Counted from the stretch's first letter, positions 45,659 to 55,751 are shown. The stretch: DNA of 64,000 nt from CALRWV02 sp943371965 (GCA_943371965.1 CALRWV020000011.1:20989-84988); one strand, 5' to 3'. Numbers and translations are program-made. Notes: generated from the letters alone by a model not told the origin.

Positions 45659-47248
45659 TTATGAATTTAATCGTACAAATTTTGCATTGATTATTCCATT
45701 TATTTTCACAATTTCACTCAAAACCTCATTTTTAATCTCAGAATCAACTGTCAGGACTGTAATCGCCTTTTTAATCAGCTTCTTCCGACCTAGAACAAGT
45801 GATCCAATATTAATATTTTTACCTGCCAAAACAGCACCAACCTGTGCCAACATACCGGGCCTATCTTCGTTTTCGTAGATAAACAAGTCCCCATCCAATT
45901 TTAATTCAAGTTCATATTCATCTATTTGAATTAAACGTCCATCTGTTTCGTTAAATACTGATCCCACAACTGTTTTAGTGATTCCACTTCCATATTTTAC
46001 AGTAATTTGAATGGAATTGGAATAAAATTGTGATGTTGCCAATTTCAATTCTGACACATGAATGCCTTGTTCTTCTGCAAAAAACCGTGCATTAATGTAA
46101 TTGACCGGTTCGTTTGTTTTTTCATGAAATATACCTTTTAATGCAGAACTGAGAATGATTTCGGCATACTTGTTAGGTTTTTTCCCTGCACAGCAAAACT
46201 CAATTGATTCGAAACTGCTTTTCTCAATTTGCCCCAATATCAAACCCAATTTCTCAGATAACTCAATATATGGTTTTGAATCCGGGTCAAAAGTAAATTG
46301 CAAAGCAAGACCATTAACTGCACCTTTTATATCTTTTTCACCAAAAGCATCAATCATTTGTTCTGCAATTTGAACAGCTACTTTCTCCTGTGCTTCGTCT
46401 GTTGATGCACCCAAATGCGGTGAAATTATTACTCTTTCCGATTTCAGGATTTCTTCAGAAAAAGTAGGAGGTTCAATTTCCAGTACATCTGCAGCATATC
46501 CGCCAATTATGTTTTGTTTGATTCCTTCTAAAACAGCTTTTTCTTCAACAATCCCGCCTCTTGCACAGTTTACTATTTTCACACCTTTTTGAAGCAGCTT
46601 TAGACTTTCAACGTTCAAAAGGTATTTCGTTTCAGGGCTTAATGGTGTATGGAATGTCAAAAAATTGGCACGTTTGTATATTTCTTCAACACTGAAAAGT
46701 TCAATATTTAATTCTGCCGCAGCTTCTTTACTTAAGAAAGGATCATATCCAATTGTTTTCATCCCAAAAGACTGCATTCTTTTGCAAACTTCTTTTCCAA
46801 TTTTACCCAACCCAATTACACCGATTACTTTTCCATCCAACTCAGTTCCAACCCATTTCTTCCGTTCCCATTTGCCATTTTTTACATCATGAAACGCAGA
46901 AGGAACCCATCTGGCAATACTTAAAATCAATGCACAGGTATGTTCAGCAGTAGAAATTGTGTTTCCCCCTGGTGTATTCATCACCAGAATTCCTTTTTTT
47001 GTACAGGCATTTACATCAATATTATCAACTCCTGCACCTGCACGACCCACAATTCTCAGATTCTTTGCTTTTTCAATCAGTTCCGCTGTTACTTGAGTTG
47101 TACTTCTTACAACCAATCCATGATATTCCGAAATGATTTCTGCTATTTCAGTTTTGGATATTCCTGCTTTGTAATCACATTTAAACCCTGCATTTAAAAA
47201 CAAATCTGCAACTTTTTTATCAACTGCATCTGCAATTAGGATTTTCAT
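45659..47248 (-). CDS. serA: D-3-phosphoglycerate dehydrogenase
   Basis: A 529-residue long-form SerA, first step of serine synthesis (3-phosphoglycerate to 3-phosphohydroxypyruvate, NAD). Substrate and NAD domains include VGRAGAGVDNIDVNACTKKG, the Rossmann GVIGLGKIGKEV, NCARGGIVEE and catalytic His in ISPHLGASTDEAQ. An allosteric-type domain (about 320-450) and a C-terminal ACT domain (RPGMLAQVGAVLAGKNINIG) follow. Start chosen at the Met at 47248 (MKILIADAVD), right after the aminotransferase stop; a longer frame from 47308 overlaps that gene. Confidence 0.95.
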   Translation of the reverse strand: MKILIADAVDKKVADLFLNAGFKCDYKAGISKTEIAEIISEYHGLVVRSTTQVTAELIEKAKNLRIVGRAGAGVDNIDVNACTKKGILVMNTPGGNTISTAEHTCALILSIARWVPSAFHDVKNGKWERKKWVGTELDGKVIGVIGLGKIGKEVCKRMQSFGMKTIGYDPFLSKEAAAELNIELFSVEEIYKRANFLTFHTPLSPETKYLLNVESLKLLQKGVKIVNCARGGIVEEKAVLEGIKQNIIGGYAADVLEIEPPTFSEEILKSERVIISPHLGASTDEAQEKVAVQIAEQMIDAFGEKDIKGAVNGLALQFTFDPDSKPYIELSEKLGLILGQIEKSSFESIEFCCAGKKPNKYAEIILSSALKGIFHEKTNEPVNYINARFFAEEQGIHVSELKLATSQFYSNSIQITVKYGSGITKTVVGSVFNETDGRLIQIDEYELELKLDGDLFIYENEDRPGMLAQVGAVLAGKNINIGSLVLGRKKLIKKAITVLTVDSEIKNEVLSEIVKINGIINAKFVRLNS

Positions 47249-47249
47249 T

Positions 47250-48395
47250 TTATTCTCCGCTTTCCAACAAAAATTTGTGAGTTGTCGATACCCCTGCTCC
47301 GATTTCAAATTTGAATCCGGATGCTTTCAGTGCTTTTTCAATTGCAGAAACAATTGTGATCATATCAAAATCATCATAGTAACCCAAGTGACTTATTCTG
47401 AAGATTTTTCCGGCATATTTATCCTGTCCACCGGCAATGGTAATTCCACTGTTTTTCTTCAGGTGATTGTTGAATTTCTTCCATTCAATTCCTTCAGGAA
47501 GCCAAACGGGAGTTACCGCGTTTGATGCTGAAGTTGAAAATAATTTCAATCCAATCGCTTTCATTCCCAACCGGACACTTTCGCCCAATCTGAAATGTCT
47601 TTTCCAAACATTTTCGATTCCTTCTGCTTCAATCATTTCCAAAGCAGTTTTCAAACCGACAACTAAAGAAACAGCTGGTGTCCAAGGCGTGTCATTTTTT
47701 GACTGTGCTTTCAATGCTTCCTGCAAACTCAGATAAAATGTTTTTGATTTGAATTTCAAAATCTTTTCCGCCAGATTTTTTTGGACTGCAACAAATGCCA
47801 ATCCCGGCGGAATCATCAGACCTTTTTGGGAACCGGTACAAACAGCGTCAATTCCCCATTCATCCATTCTCAGTTCATGTGATCCAACAGACGTAATTCC
47901 ATCGACTATAACCTGAATATGAGGGTATTTTCCCTTCACCTGTTTCGTGATTGACTGAATATCAGTAAAAGTTCCTGTGCTGGTTTCAGAATGTGTCAGA
48001 TAAACAGTTGAAATATTCTGGTGAAGGTCTAACAAGTTCGATATTTCAGAAAACTCAACCGGGTTTCCCCATTCCTTTTTAATTTCATAATTTGTGATTC
48101 CATACTGGGTCAACAATTCTCCCCATCTTTCACCGAATTTGCCACCATTTATAAAAATGGCTTCTTCGTTTCCAGAGTGGATTGAACTTACAATTGATTC
48201 CATGGAAGCAGTACCGCTTCCGGTCAGAATGACAACTTGTGAGGAAGTTTGAAATAAATATTTCAATTTTTCATGGCAAACTGATAAGTATGCCTGAAAG
48301 TCTTCATTGCGGTGGTGAATCATTGGTTTTGCCATTTCCAATTGGATGGCTTCGGGAACCGGGGTAGGACCGGGAGTAAACAAACGTTGTCTCAT
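47250..48395 (-). CDS. Class V PLP aminotransferase (serine/phosphoserine-type)
   Basis: A 381-residue fold-type I class V aminotransferase of the alanine-glyoxylate/serine-pyruvate family. TPGPTPVPEAI at the N-terminus, ILTGSGTASMESIV around the cofactor phosphate, and PLP Lys in CTGSQKGLMIPPG. It is placed immediately before serA (one base apart), so it probably supplies the transaminase step of serine synthesis in place of a classical SerC, as proposed for some other bacteria; annotation as glyoxylate transaminase cannot be excluded. Confidence 0.85.
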   Translation of the reverse strand: MRQRLFTPGPTPVPEAIQLEMAKPMIHHRNEDFQAYLSVCHEKLKYLFQTSSQVVILTGSGTASMESIVSSIHSGNEEAIFINGGKFGERWGELLTQYGITNYEIKKEWGNPVEFSEISNLLDLHQNISTVYLTHSETSTGTFTDIQSITKQVKGKYPHIQVIVDGITSVGSHELRMDEWGIDAVCTGSQKGLMIPPGLAFVAVQKNLAEKILKFKSKTFYLSLQEALKAQSKNDTPWTPAVSLVVGLKTALEMIEAEGIENVWKRHFRLGESVRLGMKAIGLKLFSTSASNAVTPVWLPEGIEWKKFNNHLKKNSGITIAGGQDKYAGKIFRISHLGYYDDFDMITIVSAIEKALKASGFKFEIGAGVSTTHKFLLESGE

Positions 48396-48412
48396 TTTAC
48401 GTCCTTTTATGT

Positions 48413-49000
48413 TTAAGCTGTAACTGATTTTATTGTTTTTAAAATTTCGGTTCTTCCTTTTCCTGTTTCTGCAGAGGTTTCGATGATCGGATAACTGAGG
48501 TTGAAATGACTCAAAAATTCTTTGATCGAATTTTTTGAGACAGCGATTTCGTTTTGTTTCGATTTGTCTGTTTTGGTCAGAACAACAAACCGCGGGAAAT
48601 CTAGTTCGATAAGTGTTTGAATAAATTCTTTGTCAATTGTCTGAATAGGATGCCTTCCATCAATCAGCAGAAACAAAACGAGATTTTTCTGGAAAAGTGA
48701 AAAATACTGTAGAGTTCTGCGCTCCCATTCATCGCGTTGAGTTTTTGATGATTTTGCAAAGCCGTATCCTGGAAGATCCACCAGATAAAAATCACCTTTT
48801 GCATTAAAAAAATTGATCGTTTTGGTTTTCCCTGGAGTAGAAGAAACCAATGCAACTTTTTTCTGTTTTGATATTAAATTGATCAAAGACGACTTCCCGA
48901 CATTGGATCTGCCGATGAAAGCAATTTGCTTTTTATCATCTGTTAAAATCTTTTTGGGATCAGCGTATATCTGATGTAAGGTGAGTTCTAATGAGTCCAT
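48413..49000 (-). CDS. engB: Ribosome biogenesis GTPase EngB (YsxC/YihA)
   Basis: A 195-residue GTPase of the EngB family, needed for late 50S subunit assembly. G motifs: FIGRSNVGKSSLINLI (G1), VDLPGYGFAKSSK (G3) and LTKTDKSKQNE (G4), with a C-terminal SAETGKGRTEIL (G5). It follows the terminator of the ribosomal operon and is 17 bases upstream of the aminotransferase gene, so it probably heads the serine operon transcript. TACTTTTA just before the ATG may be a weak -7 box. Confidence 0.94.
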   Translation of the reverse strand: MDSLELTLHQIYADPKKILTDDKKQIAFIGRSNVGKSSLINLISKQKKVALVSSTPGKTKTINFFNAKGDFYLVDLPGYGFAKSSKTQRDEWERRTLQYFSLFQKNLVLFLLIDGRHPIQTIDKEFIQTLIELDFPRFVVLTKTDKSKQNEIAVSKNSIKEFLSHFNLSYPIIETSAETGKGRTEILKTIKSVTA

Positions 49001-49030
49001 AAGAGGGGCTAAAAGTAGTGATTTTGGGGG

Positions 49031-49065
49031 AAAATAAAAAGTCCGCTCATGGCGGACTTTTTATT
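49031..49065 (-). terminator. Intrinsic terminator of the ribosomal operon
   Basis: GTCCGC (49041-49046) pairs with GCGGAC (49052-49057) around a TCATG loop, extended by A/T pairs to a 10-bp stem. The minus strand then reads TTTTTATTTT. It lies 24 bases after the rplQ stop. Confidence 0.88.
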
Positions 49066-49088
49066 TAATTTAAATAGTTAACCGAAAG

Positions 49089-49571
49089 TTATTCAGCTGA
49101 CTCTTCTTTTTTCTTTTTAGGAGCCTTTTTCGGTTTTTCTGCTGCAACTTCTTCGGTCTTGGTTGCTTTTTCAGCTTTAACAGTTGTTTTAGGTTTTTCG
49201 TCAACAGCTGAAACGTTGAAATCAACAAGTTCCAAAACTGCTACTTCAGCACCGTCACCTAAGCGTTGACCCAATTTTACAACGCGTGTATATCCACCAG
49301 CTCTGTTTCCAACTTTTTCAACAATTTCACCAAACAAAGCCTGAATAGCTTTTTTGTCTTTGATTGTTCTGAAAACCTGCATGTAAGCATGATGATCTTT
49401 TCCTTTTGCTGTAGTAATTAAACTCTCAGCAAATTTTCTGGATTCTTTTGCCTTTGTTACAGTTGTTTGAATTCTTTTATGAAGGAACAATGCTGTACAA
49501 AGCGCGGAAAGAGTTGCTTTTCTGTGTGCGGCTTTTCTTCCTAAATGTTTACCTTTTACTCCGTGTCTCAT
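49089..49571 (-). CDS. rplQ: Ribosomal protein L17
   Basis: A 160-residue L17 (bL17), a bridge protein of the 50S peptide-exit side. The conserved core MRHGVKGKHLGRKAAHRKAT and RAGGYTRVVKLG fills residues 1-110. A Lys/Glu/Ala-rich tail of about 40 residues (TEEVAAEKPKKAPKKKKEES) extends beyond the usual length, as in other FCB members. Last gene of the operon, starting at the base after the rpoA stop. Confidence 0.97.
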   Translation of the reverse strand: MRHGVKGKHLGRKAAHRKATLSALCTALFLHKRIQTTVTKAKESRKFAESLITTAKGKDHHAYMQVFRTIKDKKAIQALFGEIVEKVGNRAGGYTRVVKLGQRLGDGAEVAVLELVDFNVSAVDEKPKTTVKAEKATKTEEVAAEKPKKAPKKKKEESAE

Positions 49572-50579
49572 TTATTTTCCACCTTTAATATCATCATCGT
49601 CTTCGATAAACTTGTCAACATCCATACCGAATGACAAGCCTTTATTGTGAACCAATTCAGTTAACTCAGCAAGAGATTTTCTTCCGAAATTTCTGAATTT
49701 CAGCATTTCGCTTTCATCTTTGCGAACCAAATCAGCAAGAATTTTTACGTTTGCAGCTTTCAGACAGTTATGTGAACGTACTGAAAGTTCAAGATCATCT
49801 ACTGAAGTTCTTAAAATACGTCTTGTATTAAGGAATTCTTCATCATATACTTTTTCTTTTTTGGAAGTTTCTTCACTTCCCTTGTCAAATCCGTGGAACA
49901 GTTGAAGATGTTCTTTCAAGATTCTTGAAGATTGGGCAACTGCTTCTTCAGGTTTGATAGAACCGTCTGTTTCAACATCAAGAACAAGTCTTTCATAGTC
50001 AGTTCTTTGTCCAACGCGTGTATTTTCAACCGTATAAGTTACGTTTTTAACCGGTGAGAACAATGAATCAATTGCAATAATACCAATTGAATAATCTGGA
50101 GATTTATTTTCTTCAGAAGGAACGTACCCTTTTCCTCTGTTTAGTCTCAATTCCATTTCAATTGTTGTATCAGTGTTGATATTCATGATTGGCAATTCAG
50201 GATTCAGAATTTCAACTTCGTTTGTTGCTTTCTGAATATCTTTTGCCTTTACAACTTTAGGTCCTTTGAAAGAGAGCATGATTTTATTGAATTTAGCAGT
50301 TTCAGATTTGAATCTTACCTGTTTCAAATTCAAAATAATATCAGTAACATCTTCCTCAACACCCTTGATGGTTGCAAATTCGTGCTGAACACCTTCAATT
50401 TTTACTGCAGTAATTGCAATTCCCTGCAAAGAGGAAATCAATACTCTTCTCAAAGAGTTTCCAATTGTTACTCCATATCCCCTTTCAAGAGGTTGAATAA
50501 CGAAACGGGAAAAACTTTCTGTACGTGAACTTTCTTCTATTTGAACGCCTTCCGGCATTTGGAGATGGTTTGAGTTCAT
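49572..50579 (-). CDS. rpoA: RNA polymerase alpha subunit
   Basis: A 335-residue alpha subunit. The N-terminal assembly domain (about 15-230) has GYGVTIGNSLRRVLISSLQG and the dimer interface. The C-terminal DNA/activator-binding domain (about 255-320) has LELSVRSHNCLKAANVK and FGRKSLAEL. In the alpha-operon position after rpsD. An acidic tail (EDDDDIKGGK) ends the protein. Confidence 0.98.
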   Translation of the reverse strand: MNSNHLQMPEGVQIEESSRTESFSRFVIQPLERGYGVTIGNSLRRVLISSLQGIAITAVKIEGVQHEFATIKGVEEDVTDIILNLKQVRFKSETAKFNKIMLSFKGPKVVKAKDIQKATNEVEILNPELPIMNINTDTTIEMELRLNRGKGYVPSEENKSPDYSIGIIAIDSLFSPVKNVTYTVENTRVGQRTDYERLVLDVETDGSIKPEEAVAQSSRILKEHLQLFHGFDKGSEETSKKEKVYDEEFLNTRRILRTSVDDLELSVRSHNCLKAANVKILADLVRKDESEMLKFRNFGRKSLAELTELVHNKGLSFGMDVDKFIEDDDDIKGGK

Positions 50580-50615
50580 CTAATTTCCTTTCAAAAATCC
50601 TGTTATCCCAGCAAA

Positions 50616-51245
50616 TTATTTAGAGTACAACTCTACAATTAATTGCTCATTTACTTCAAGTTGAATTTCAGAACGTGCAGGAATATTCAAGAATGTTCCT
50701 GACATGTTAGCCTTATCCAACTTCAACCATGCTGGCAATTGAGCATCTTTAACTTTCATGATTGAGTCATGAATGGAAGTCAATTTCTTGGATTTTTCTT
50801 TTACTTTAATGATATCACCGACTTTGATCTGATAAGAAGGAATATCCACCTGAATATCATTTACCAAAATATGTCTGTGACGAACGATCTGACGAGCATT
50901 TCTTCTTGATTGAGCAAGTCCGAGTCTGTAAACAACGTTATCTAATCGTTTTTCAAGCAAAAGAACCAGGTTTTCACCGGTGATACCTTTTTGACGGTTT
51001 GCTTTTTCATAATAGTTTCTGAATTGTTTTTCAAGCAATCCGTAAATTCTTCTGAGCTTCTGCTTCTCACGCAACTGTTTCGCGTATTCAGAGAATTTTG
51101 CTCTTCTTGTTAGACCATGCTGACCAGGAGCATAGTTTCTTCTTTCAACTGCACATTTTTCTGTGAAACAACGTGAGCCTTTTAAAAACAGTTTCTGTTT
51201 TTCTCTTCTGCACAACTTACAAACTGCGTCTGTATATCTTGCCAT
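50616..51245 (-). CDS. rpsD: Ribosomal protein S4
   Basis: A 209-residue S4 that binds 16S rRNA early in assembly and, in many bacteria, represses its own operon. It has a zinc-type N-terminus with four Cys (9, 12, 26, 31), an S4 RNA-binding domain ([20 protein letters not shown]), and the normal C-terminus. The 36-base gap to rpoA and 48-base gap after rpsK contain no terminator. Confidence 0.98.
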   Translation of the reverse strand: MARYTDAVCKLCRREKQKLFLKGSRCFTEKCAVERRNYAPGQHGLTRRAKFSEYAKQLREKQKLRRIYGLLEKQFRNYYEKANRQKGITGENLVLLLEKRLDNVVYRLGLAQSRRNARQIVRHRHILVNDIQVDIPSYQIKVGDIIKVKEKSKKLTSIHDSIMKVKDAQLPAWLKLDKANMSGTFLNIPARSEIQLEVNEQLIVELYSK

Positions 51246-51293
51246 TCCTTGTAAACTCCAATAAAATTTCTGATGACCAGGAGATTTCTTCTA

Positions 51294-51680
51294 TTAAACT
51301 CTTCTTTTCTTGGGAGGTCTGCATCCATTGTGAGGAATTGGAGTAATATCTTTAATGCTGTTTACTTCCAATCCAGCAACCTGAAGTGATCTTACTGCCG
51401 CTTCTCTACCTGCACCCGGACCTTTAATCAAAACTTCTACTTTTCTCAATCCCAAGCTATACGCTTCTTTTGCAGCAGCTTCTGCTGAAATCTGAGCTGC
51501 AAAAGGTGTATTTTTTCTTGATCCCTTAAAACCATTTTTTCCGGCGGAAGACCAGGAAATTGTATTTCCGTACATGTCACTGATGGTAACGATCACATTA
51601 TTGAAAGTTGCCTGAATATGTACAGACCCGTTGGATTCAACGGATGATTTTTTCTTTGTTTTTTTAACTACTTTAGCCAA
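51294..51680 (-). CDS. rpsK: Ribosomal protein S11
   Basis: A 128-residue S11 of the 30S platform. Hallmarks: [33 protein letters not shown] and the basic C-terminus [13 protein letters not shown], whose Asn-Gly is the usual site of isoaspartate formation. A Lys-rich, Ser-containing N-terminus is slightly extended. 20 bases after rpsM. Confidence 0.98.
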   Translation of the reverse strand: MAKVVKKTKKKSSVESNGSVHIQATFNNVIVTISDMYGNTISWSSAGKNGFKGSRKNTPFAAQISAEAAAKEAYSLGLRKVEVLIKGPGAGREAAVRSLQVAGLEVNSIKDITPIPHNGCRPPKKRRV

Positions 51681-51700
51681 TTAAAATCTCCCGTCAACTA

Positions 51701-52078
51701 TTATTTAGTTGCTTTTTTCTTGTTAGCAACTGTTTTTCTCTTGCCTTTTCTTGTACGGGAATTGGTTCTGGTTCTCTGACCTCTAACCGGTAATCCCCTT
51801 CTATGACGTAGTCCTCTGTAAGAACCGATGTCCATCAAGCGTTTTATTGCAAGTTGAACTTCTGATCTAAGCGGACCTTCAACTTTAAATTCAGCATTGA
51901 TGATGTCTTTAATTTTATTAACATCTTCATCAGTCAATTCATGAACTCTTTTATTTTCACTGATTCCGGTTTGGGCAAGTAACTTTGCAGCTCTGCTTTT
52001 TCCGATTCCGAAAATGTATGTTAAGCCGATTATGACTCTTTTATTTTTTGGTAAATCTACCCCAGCGATACGTGCCAA
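51701..52078 (-). CDS. rpsM: Ribosomal protein S13
   Basis: A 125-residue S13, contacting the 50S in intersubunit bridge B1. Starts [20 protein letters not shown], with the helix-two-turn-helix core [20 protein letters not shown] and the tail [15 protein letters not shown] that reaches the tRNA site. The next gene upstream is the small rpmJ. Confidence 0.98.
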   Translation of the reverse strand: MARIAGVDLPKNKRVIIGLTYIFGIGKSRAAKLLAQTGISENKRVHELTDEDVNKIKDIINAEFKVEGPLRSEVQLAIKRLMDIGSYRGLRHRRGLPVRGQRTRTNSRTRKGKRKTVANKKKATK

Positions 52079-52106
52079 AGTGACTTCTCCTCTCTACTCT
52101 TAAAAA

Positions 52107-52220
52107 TTAACCTTGACGTTGTTTATGTTTTGGATTTTCACAGATAACAAGAACTACACCGCTTCTGCGGATTGTCTTGCATTTGTCACAACGTTTTTTT
52201 ACTGATGCTCTAATTTTCAT
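52107..52220 (-). CDS. rpmJ: Ribosomal protein L36
   Basis: A 37-residue L36 found by translating the gap between rpsM and inf[21 protein letters not shown] and then [17 protein letters not shown]. Zinc ligands Cys11, Cys14, Cys27 and His32 are all present, so this is the Zn-binding form. Start at 52220 with AGGTGA upstream. Confidence 0.96.
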   Translation of the reverse strand: MKIRASVKKRCDKCKTIRRSGVVLVICENPKHKQRQG

Positions 52221-52231
52221 TTCATCACCTG

Positions 52232-52450
52232 TTATTTATATCTATAAACAATTCTGCCCTTGGTCAAATCATATGGTGAAAGTTCAACTGACACTTTATC
52301 ACCAGGAAGAATCTTTATAAAATGCATTCTCATTTTTCCGGAAACGTGAGCCAAGATGTCATGTCCGTTATCAAGTTTTACTTTAAAGTTTGCGTTAGGC
52401 AATGCTTCAGTAATCGTTCCGTCAACCTTGATGTGACCTTCTTTTGCCAT
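52232..52450 (-). CDS. infA: Translation initiation factor IF-1
   Basis: A 72-residue IF-1, an OB-fold S1-like domain that occupies the ribosomal A site during initiation. [40 protein letters not shown] and the ending [11 protein letters not shown] are the standard sequence. It starts three bases after the map stop. Confidence 0.98.
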   Translation of the reverse strand: MAKEGHIKVDGTITEALPNANFKVKLDNGHDILAHVSGKMRMHFIKILPGDKVSVELSPYDLTKGRIVYRYK

Positions 52451-52453
52451 TCG

Positions 52454-53215
52454 TCAATTTCCGATCGTTAATATTTCGGCTTTATCTTTTTTAACCAAAA
52501 CTGTATGTTCAAAGTGGGCTGAACGTTTTTTATCTGCTGTCTCTATCGTCCAACCATCGCGGAGAGTCTTTACTCTCCATGTTCCGATGTTTACCATCGG
52601 TTCAATTGCAAGTATCATTCCTTCTTTGAGAAGAGAACCTGTACCCTTTTTCCCATAATTTGGAACAGGAGGTTCTTCATGAAGTTTTCTGCCAACTCCG
52701 TGACCGCAAAGATCACGAACCACAGAATATCCATTTGATTCTACAAAAGTTTGAACTGCGAATCCGATATCGTTAACATGATTTCCTTCAACAGCCTGTT
52801 CAATTCCAAGTGCTATTGATTTTAAGGTCACATCAACCAATTTTTTATCGACTTCTGAAGTTTCACCGACATGGAAAGTTTTCGCATGATCACTGTAAAA
52901 TCCGTTCAAGATACAGCCACAATCAATTCCAACAATATCACCCTCTAAAAGAACACGTTTGCCAGGAATCCCGTGAACCACTGTCTCATTGACTGAGATA
53001 CAAAGTGTTGCCGGAAATGGGTTTCTTGGTCCCCCGAATCCCTTGAAAGCGGGAATTCCACCGCCTGACCTGATAAAATCTTCTGCTATTTTGTCCAACT
53101 GAAGGGTAGTGATGCCAGGTTTTACAAAAACCTCTAAATTATTCAGCATGTTCACTATCAACTTGCACGATTTTCTTACAAGCTCTATCTCTTCAGAAGA
53201 ATAAATGTGAATCAT
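52454..53215 (-). CDS. map: Methionine aminopeptidase, type I
   Basis: A 253-residue enzyme that removes initiator Met (EC 3.4.11.18). Metal ligands are visible: two Asp in GIDCGCILNGFYSDHAKTFH, His in GHGVGRKLHEEP, Glu in AIEPMVN and the C-terminal Glu in FEHTVLV. In the spc operon between secY and infA, the order typical of FCB genomes that lack adk here. Confidence 0.97.
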   Translation of the reverse strand: MIHIYSSEEIELVRKSCKLIVNMLNNLEVFVKPGITTLQLDKIAEDFIRSGGGIPAFKGFGGPRNPFPATLCISVNETVVHGIPGKRVLLEGDIVGIDCGCILNGFYSDHAKTFHVGETSEVDKKLVDVTLKSIALGIEQAVEGNHVNDIGFAVQTFVESNGYSVVRDLCGHGVGRKLHEEPPVPNYGKKGTGSLLKEGMILAIEPMVNIGTWRVKTLRDGWTIETADKKRSAHFEHTVLVKKDKAEILTIGN

Positions 53216-53223
53216 AAAAGGAT

Positions 53224-54552
53224 TTACTTACGTCCTTTGATTCTTCCTGATTTCATGAATCCGTCGTAATGTCTCATCAACAAATGACTTTCAATTTGTT
53301 GAAGTGTATCAAGAGCGACACCAACCATAATCAAAAGGCTGGTTCCTCCGAAAAATTGAGCAAATCCGGGTGTTACATTAAAGTTTGCAATAATTGTAGG
53401 AAGTATGGCAATCAGGGCCAAAACGATTGAACCCGGTAAAGTAATGCGTGATAAAATATTATCAATAAATTCACTGGTATGAGTTCCTGGACGGATTCCA
53501 GGAATAAAACCACCTTGTTTCTTCATGTTTTCTGCAACATCATTCGGGTTGAATGCAATTGCTGTGTAGAAATAAGTAAAGAAGATGATCAACAAAGCGA
53601 ACAGTACGCTGTAAAGCAATGAACCGTATCCAAAATGAACTGCAAATGTCTGTATCATTGCGTTATCTGGGAAAAATGTCAGGATTGTGTTAGGCACAAA
53701 CATGATTGATTGAGCAAAAATGATTGGCATAACACCGGCAGTATTGATCTTCAATGGAATGTATTGGGTAACTCCACCGTAAGTACTTTTTCCAACCAAT
53801 CTTTTTGCATATTGAACCGGAATTTTTCTGGTGCCTTGAGTCATTGCAATTACACCGGCAGTGATCGCAAAAAGTAAAATCAGAAGGATTATTTCAATCA
53901 GTAAGTTCTGATTTCCAGCTTGAATTAAATTGAATTCGTTTAAAATTACGACCGGCAATCTTGCAACAATTCCAACAAAAATTAAAAGCGAAATACCGTT
54001 ACCAACTCCACGTTCAGTAATTCTTTCACCAATCCACATGGCAAATACAGTTCCGGCAGTAAGCAGAACGATTGAAGATAAAGTAAACAAAAAGCCAGGA
54101 TCAGCAACTAAAGACAATCCGCCCTGTGCTGTTCTGTTTGTTAATTGAACACTCATTCCCCATGCCTGTAATGCAGCAACAACCACAGTTCCATAACGGG
54201 TATATTGAGTAATTTTTTTCCTGCCATCTTCACCTTCTTTTTGAAGTTTTTGGATGTAAGGAACAACTGCTCCCATTAACTGAATAATGATTGAAGCAGA
54301 TATATAAGGCATGATACCTAAAGCAAAAATGGAAGCTCTTGAGAAAGCTCCACCTACAAACATATCAAACAAACCAAACAAATCGTTTGATGATTGACCC
54401 GATTGTGATGCTATCAAATGTCCATCAACTCCAGGAAGAGTAATGTGAGTTCCAATTCTGAATACAATCACCATTCCGATGGTGTACAGAATTCTTTCTC
54501 TTAATTCCGGAATTTTAAATACGTTACGTAAACTTTCAGTAATTCTACTCAT
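53224..54552 (-). CDS. secY: Protein translocase subunit SecY
   Basis: A 442-residue SecY, the channel of the Sec translocon. Ten membrane helices; conserved plug and helix-2 region (GIMPYISASIIIQLM), cytosolic loop QGTRKIPVQYAKR, and a late GGTSLLIMVGVALDTLQQIE. A charged C-terminal tail GRIKGRK binds SecA or ribosomes. The start overlaps the rplO stop by four bases (ATGA). Confidence 0.98.
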   Translation of the reverse strand: MSRITESLRNVFKIPELRERILYTIGMVIVFRIGTHITLPGVDGHLIASQSGQSSNDLFGLFDMFVGGAFSRASIFALGIMPYISASIIIQLMGAVVPYIQKLQKEGEDGRKKITQYTRYGTVVVAALQAWGMSVQLTNRTAQGGLSLVADPGFLFTLSSIVLLTAGTVFAMWIGERITERGVGNGISLLIFVGIVARLPVVILNEFNLIQAGNQNLLIEIILLILLFAITAGVIAMTQGTRKIPVQYAKRLVGKSTYGGVTQYIPLKINTAGVMPIIFAQSIMFVPNTILTFFPDNAMIQTFAVHFGYGSLLYSVLFALLIIFFTYFYTAIAFNPNDVAENMKKQGGFIPGIRPGTHTSEFIDNILSRITLPGSIVLALIAILPTIIANFNVTPGFAQFFGGTSLLIMVGVALDTLQQIESHLLMRHYDGFMKSGRIKGRK

Positions 54553-55001
54553 AGTACGTTTACACTGCCCCCGGCAGCTTCAATTTTTGTTTTTGCAGAT
54601 GCACTGAATGCATGAGCTGAAATTTTTACTGCTTTGGAAAGTGTTCCGTTACCTAAAACTTTAACCAGTGCATTTTTCTTTGAAATCAATCCGAGAGTAA
54701 GCATTACTTCAGGATTCAATTCATTTGTCAAAACACCTAATTCAGCCAATTCAGAAATACGGCCAAGATTTACTGCAACATATTCAACTCTGTCTCTATT
54801 TGTAAATCCAAATTTAGGCAAACGACGTTGAATTGGCATCTGACCGCCTTCAAACCAAGGTCTTTGAATGTCACCGCTTCTTGATCTTGCGCCTTTAACC
54901 CCTTTTGAAGCTGTTTCGCCAGATCCCGATCCTTGACCTCTACCAACTCTTTTACGGTTTTTTCTAGAACCGGCCGCATATTTTAATGAGTGTAAATTCA
55001 T
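54549..55001 (-). CDS. rplO: Ribosomal protein L15
   Basis: A 150-residue L15 (uL15) of the 50S. Glycine/arginine-rich N-terminal extension SRKNRKRVGRGQGSGSGETA and globular C-terminus LISKKNALVKVLGNG, ending AAGGSVNVL. Upstream is the small rpmD gene. Confidence 0.97.
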   Translation of the reverse strand: MNLHSLKYAAGSRKNRKRVGRGQGSGSGETASKGVKGARSRSGDIQRPWFEGGQMPIQRRLPKFGFTNRDRVEYVAVNLGRISELAELGVLTNELNPEVMLTLGLISKKNALVKVLGNGTLSKAVKISAHAFSASAKTKIEAAGGSVNVL

Positions 55002-55024
55002 AACAAACCTATTTTCAACTGATT

Positions 55025-55204
55025 TTACAGTTGTTCAACTTTTACTAAATGAGATACTTTTTTGATTTGTCCGCGAATTGCTGCATTGTCATCAACAATC
55101 ACGAAATAATTGGTTCTGCCCAAGCCTAAAGCTTCAATAGTTAATTTTTGAGTTTTAGGTCTGTCAATTGCGCTGTGAACCTGAGTAATTTTAATTTTTG
55201 CCAT
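55025..55204 (-). CDS. rpmD: Ribosomal protein L30
   Basis: A 59-residue L30 (uL30), too short to stand out by length. Translation starts [20 protein letters not shown], followed by [39 protein letters not shown]. It lies between rpsE and rplO in the usual order, five bases after rpsE. Confidence 0.95.
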   Translation of the reverse strand: MAKIKITQVHSAIDRPKTQKLTIEALGLGRTNYFVIVDDNAAIRGQIKKVSHLVKVEQL

Positions 55205-55209
55205 GTCGG

Positions 55210-55713
55210 TTATCCTTCAAAAACTTCTTTTAAGGTTTTTCCTCTTTTTTTGGCAATCACAATTGGATCTGTCAAAGAAAGAAGGCCTTGAAGTGTTGCT
55301 TTACTGGTATTGTGAGGATTGGCTGAACCTAAACATTTAGTTAGGATATCCTGAATTCCGATGCTTTCAAGTACGGCGCGAACCGCACCACCTGCAATCA
55401 ATCCTGTACCAGGAGTAGCAGGTTTCAGCATGATTTTTCCTGCGCCGAATCTTCCGATAATTGCGTGAGGAATTGTTCCTTTGTAAAGAGGAATGTAAAC
55501 AATGTTTTTCTTGGCATCATCAGCACCTTTGGTTACAGCGTCTGTAACTTCATTTGCTTTTCCCAAGCCAATTCCAACATGTCCGTTTCCGTCTCCGACA
55601 ACGATAATAGCGGTAAAGCTAAATCTTCTACCACCTTTAACCACTTTTGCTACTCTATTGATGTAAACCAGCTTTTCTTTTAGCGCCAATTCACTAGCTT
55701 TAATTCTTTTCAA
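55210..55713 (-). CDS. rpsE: Ribosomal protein S5
   Basis: A 167-residue S5 (uS5), important for decoding accuracy. N-terminal double-stranded RNA-binding-like domain ([30 protein letters not shown]) and C-terminal domain ([19 protein letters not shown]). Normal length; no sign of unusual insertions. Confidence 0.98.
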   Translation of the reverse strand: MKRIKASELALKEKLVYINRVAKVVKGGRRFSFTAIIVVGDGNGHVGIGLGKANEVTDAVTKGADDAKKNIVYIPLYKGTIPHAIIGRFGAGKIMLKPATPGTGLIAGGAVRAVLESIGIQDILTKCLGSANPHNTSKATLQGLLSLTDPIVIAKKRGKTLKEVFEG

Positions 55714-55751
55714 GCTAATTTTCTCCGAAATAAGATATCTTTATTCGTTAA

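Noticed and set aside
47249..47308. Upstream serA start (20 extra residues)
   Set aside because: It lies within the aminotransferase gene and adds no conserved sequence.
52454..54552. Loss of adk between secY and map as an anomaly
   Set aside because: The secY-map-infA order without adk is usual in FCB genomes, so it supports lineage rather than indicating a deletion.
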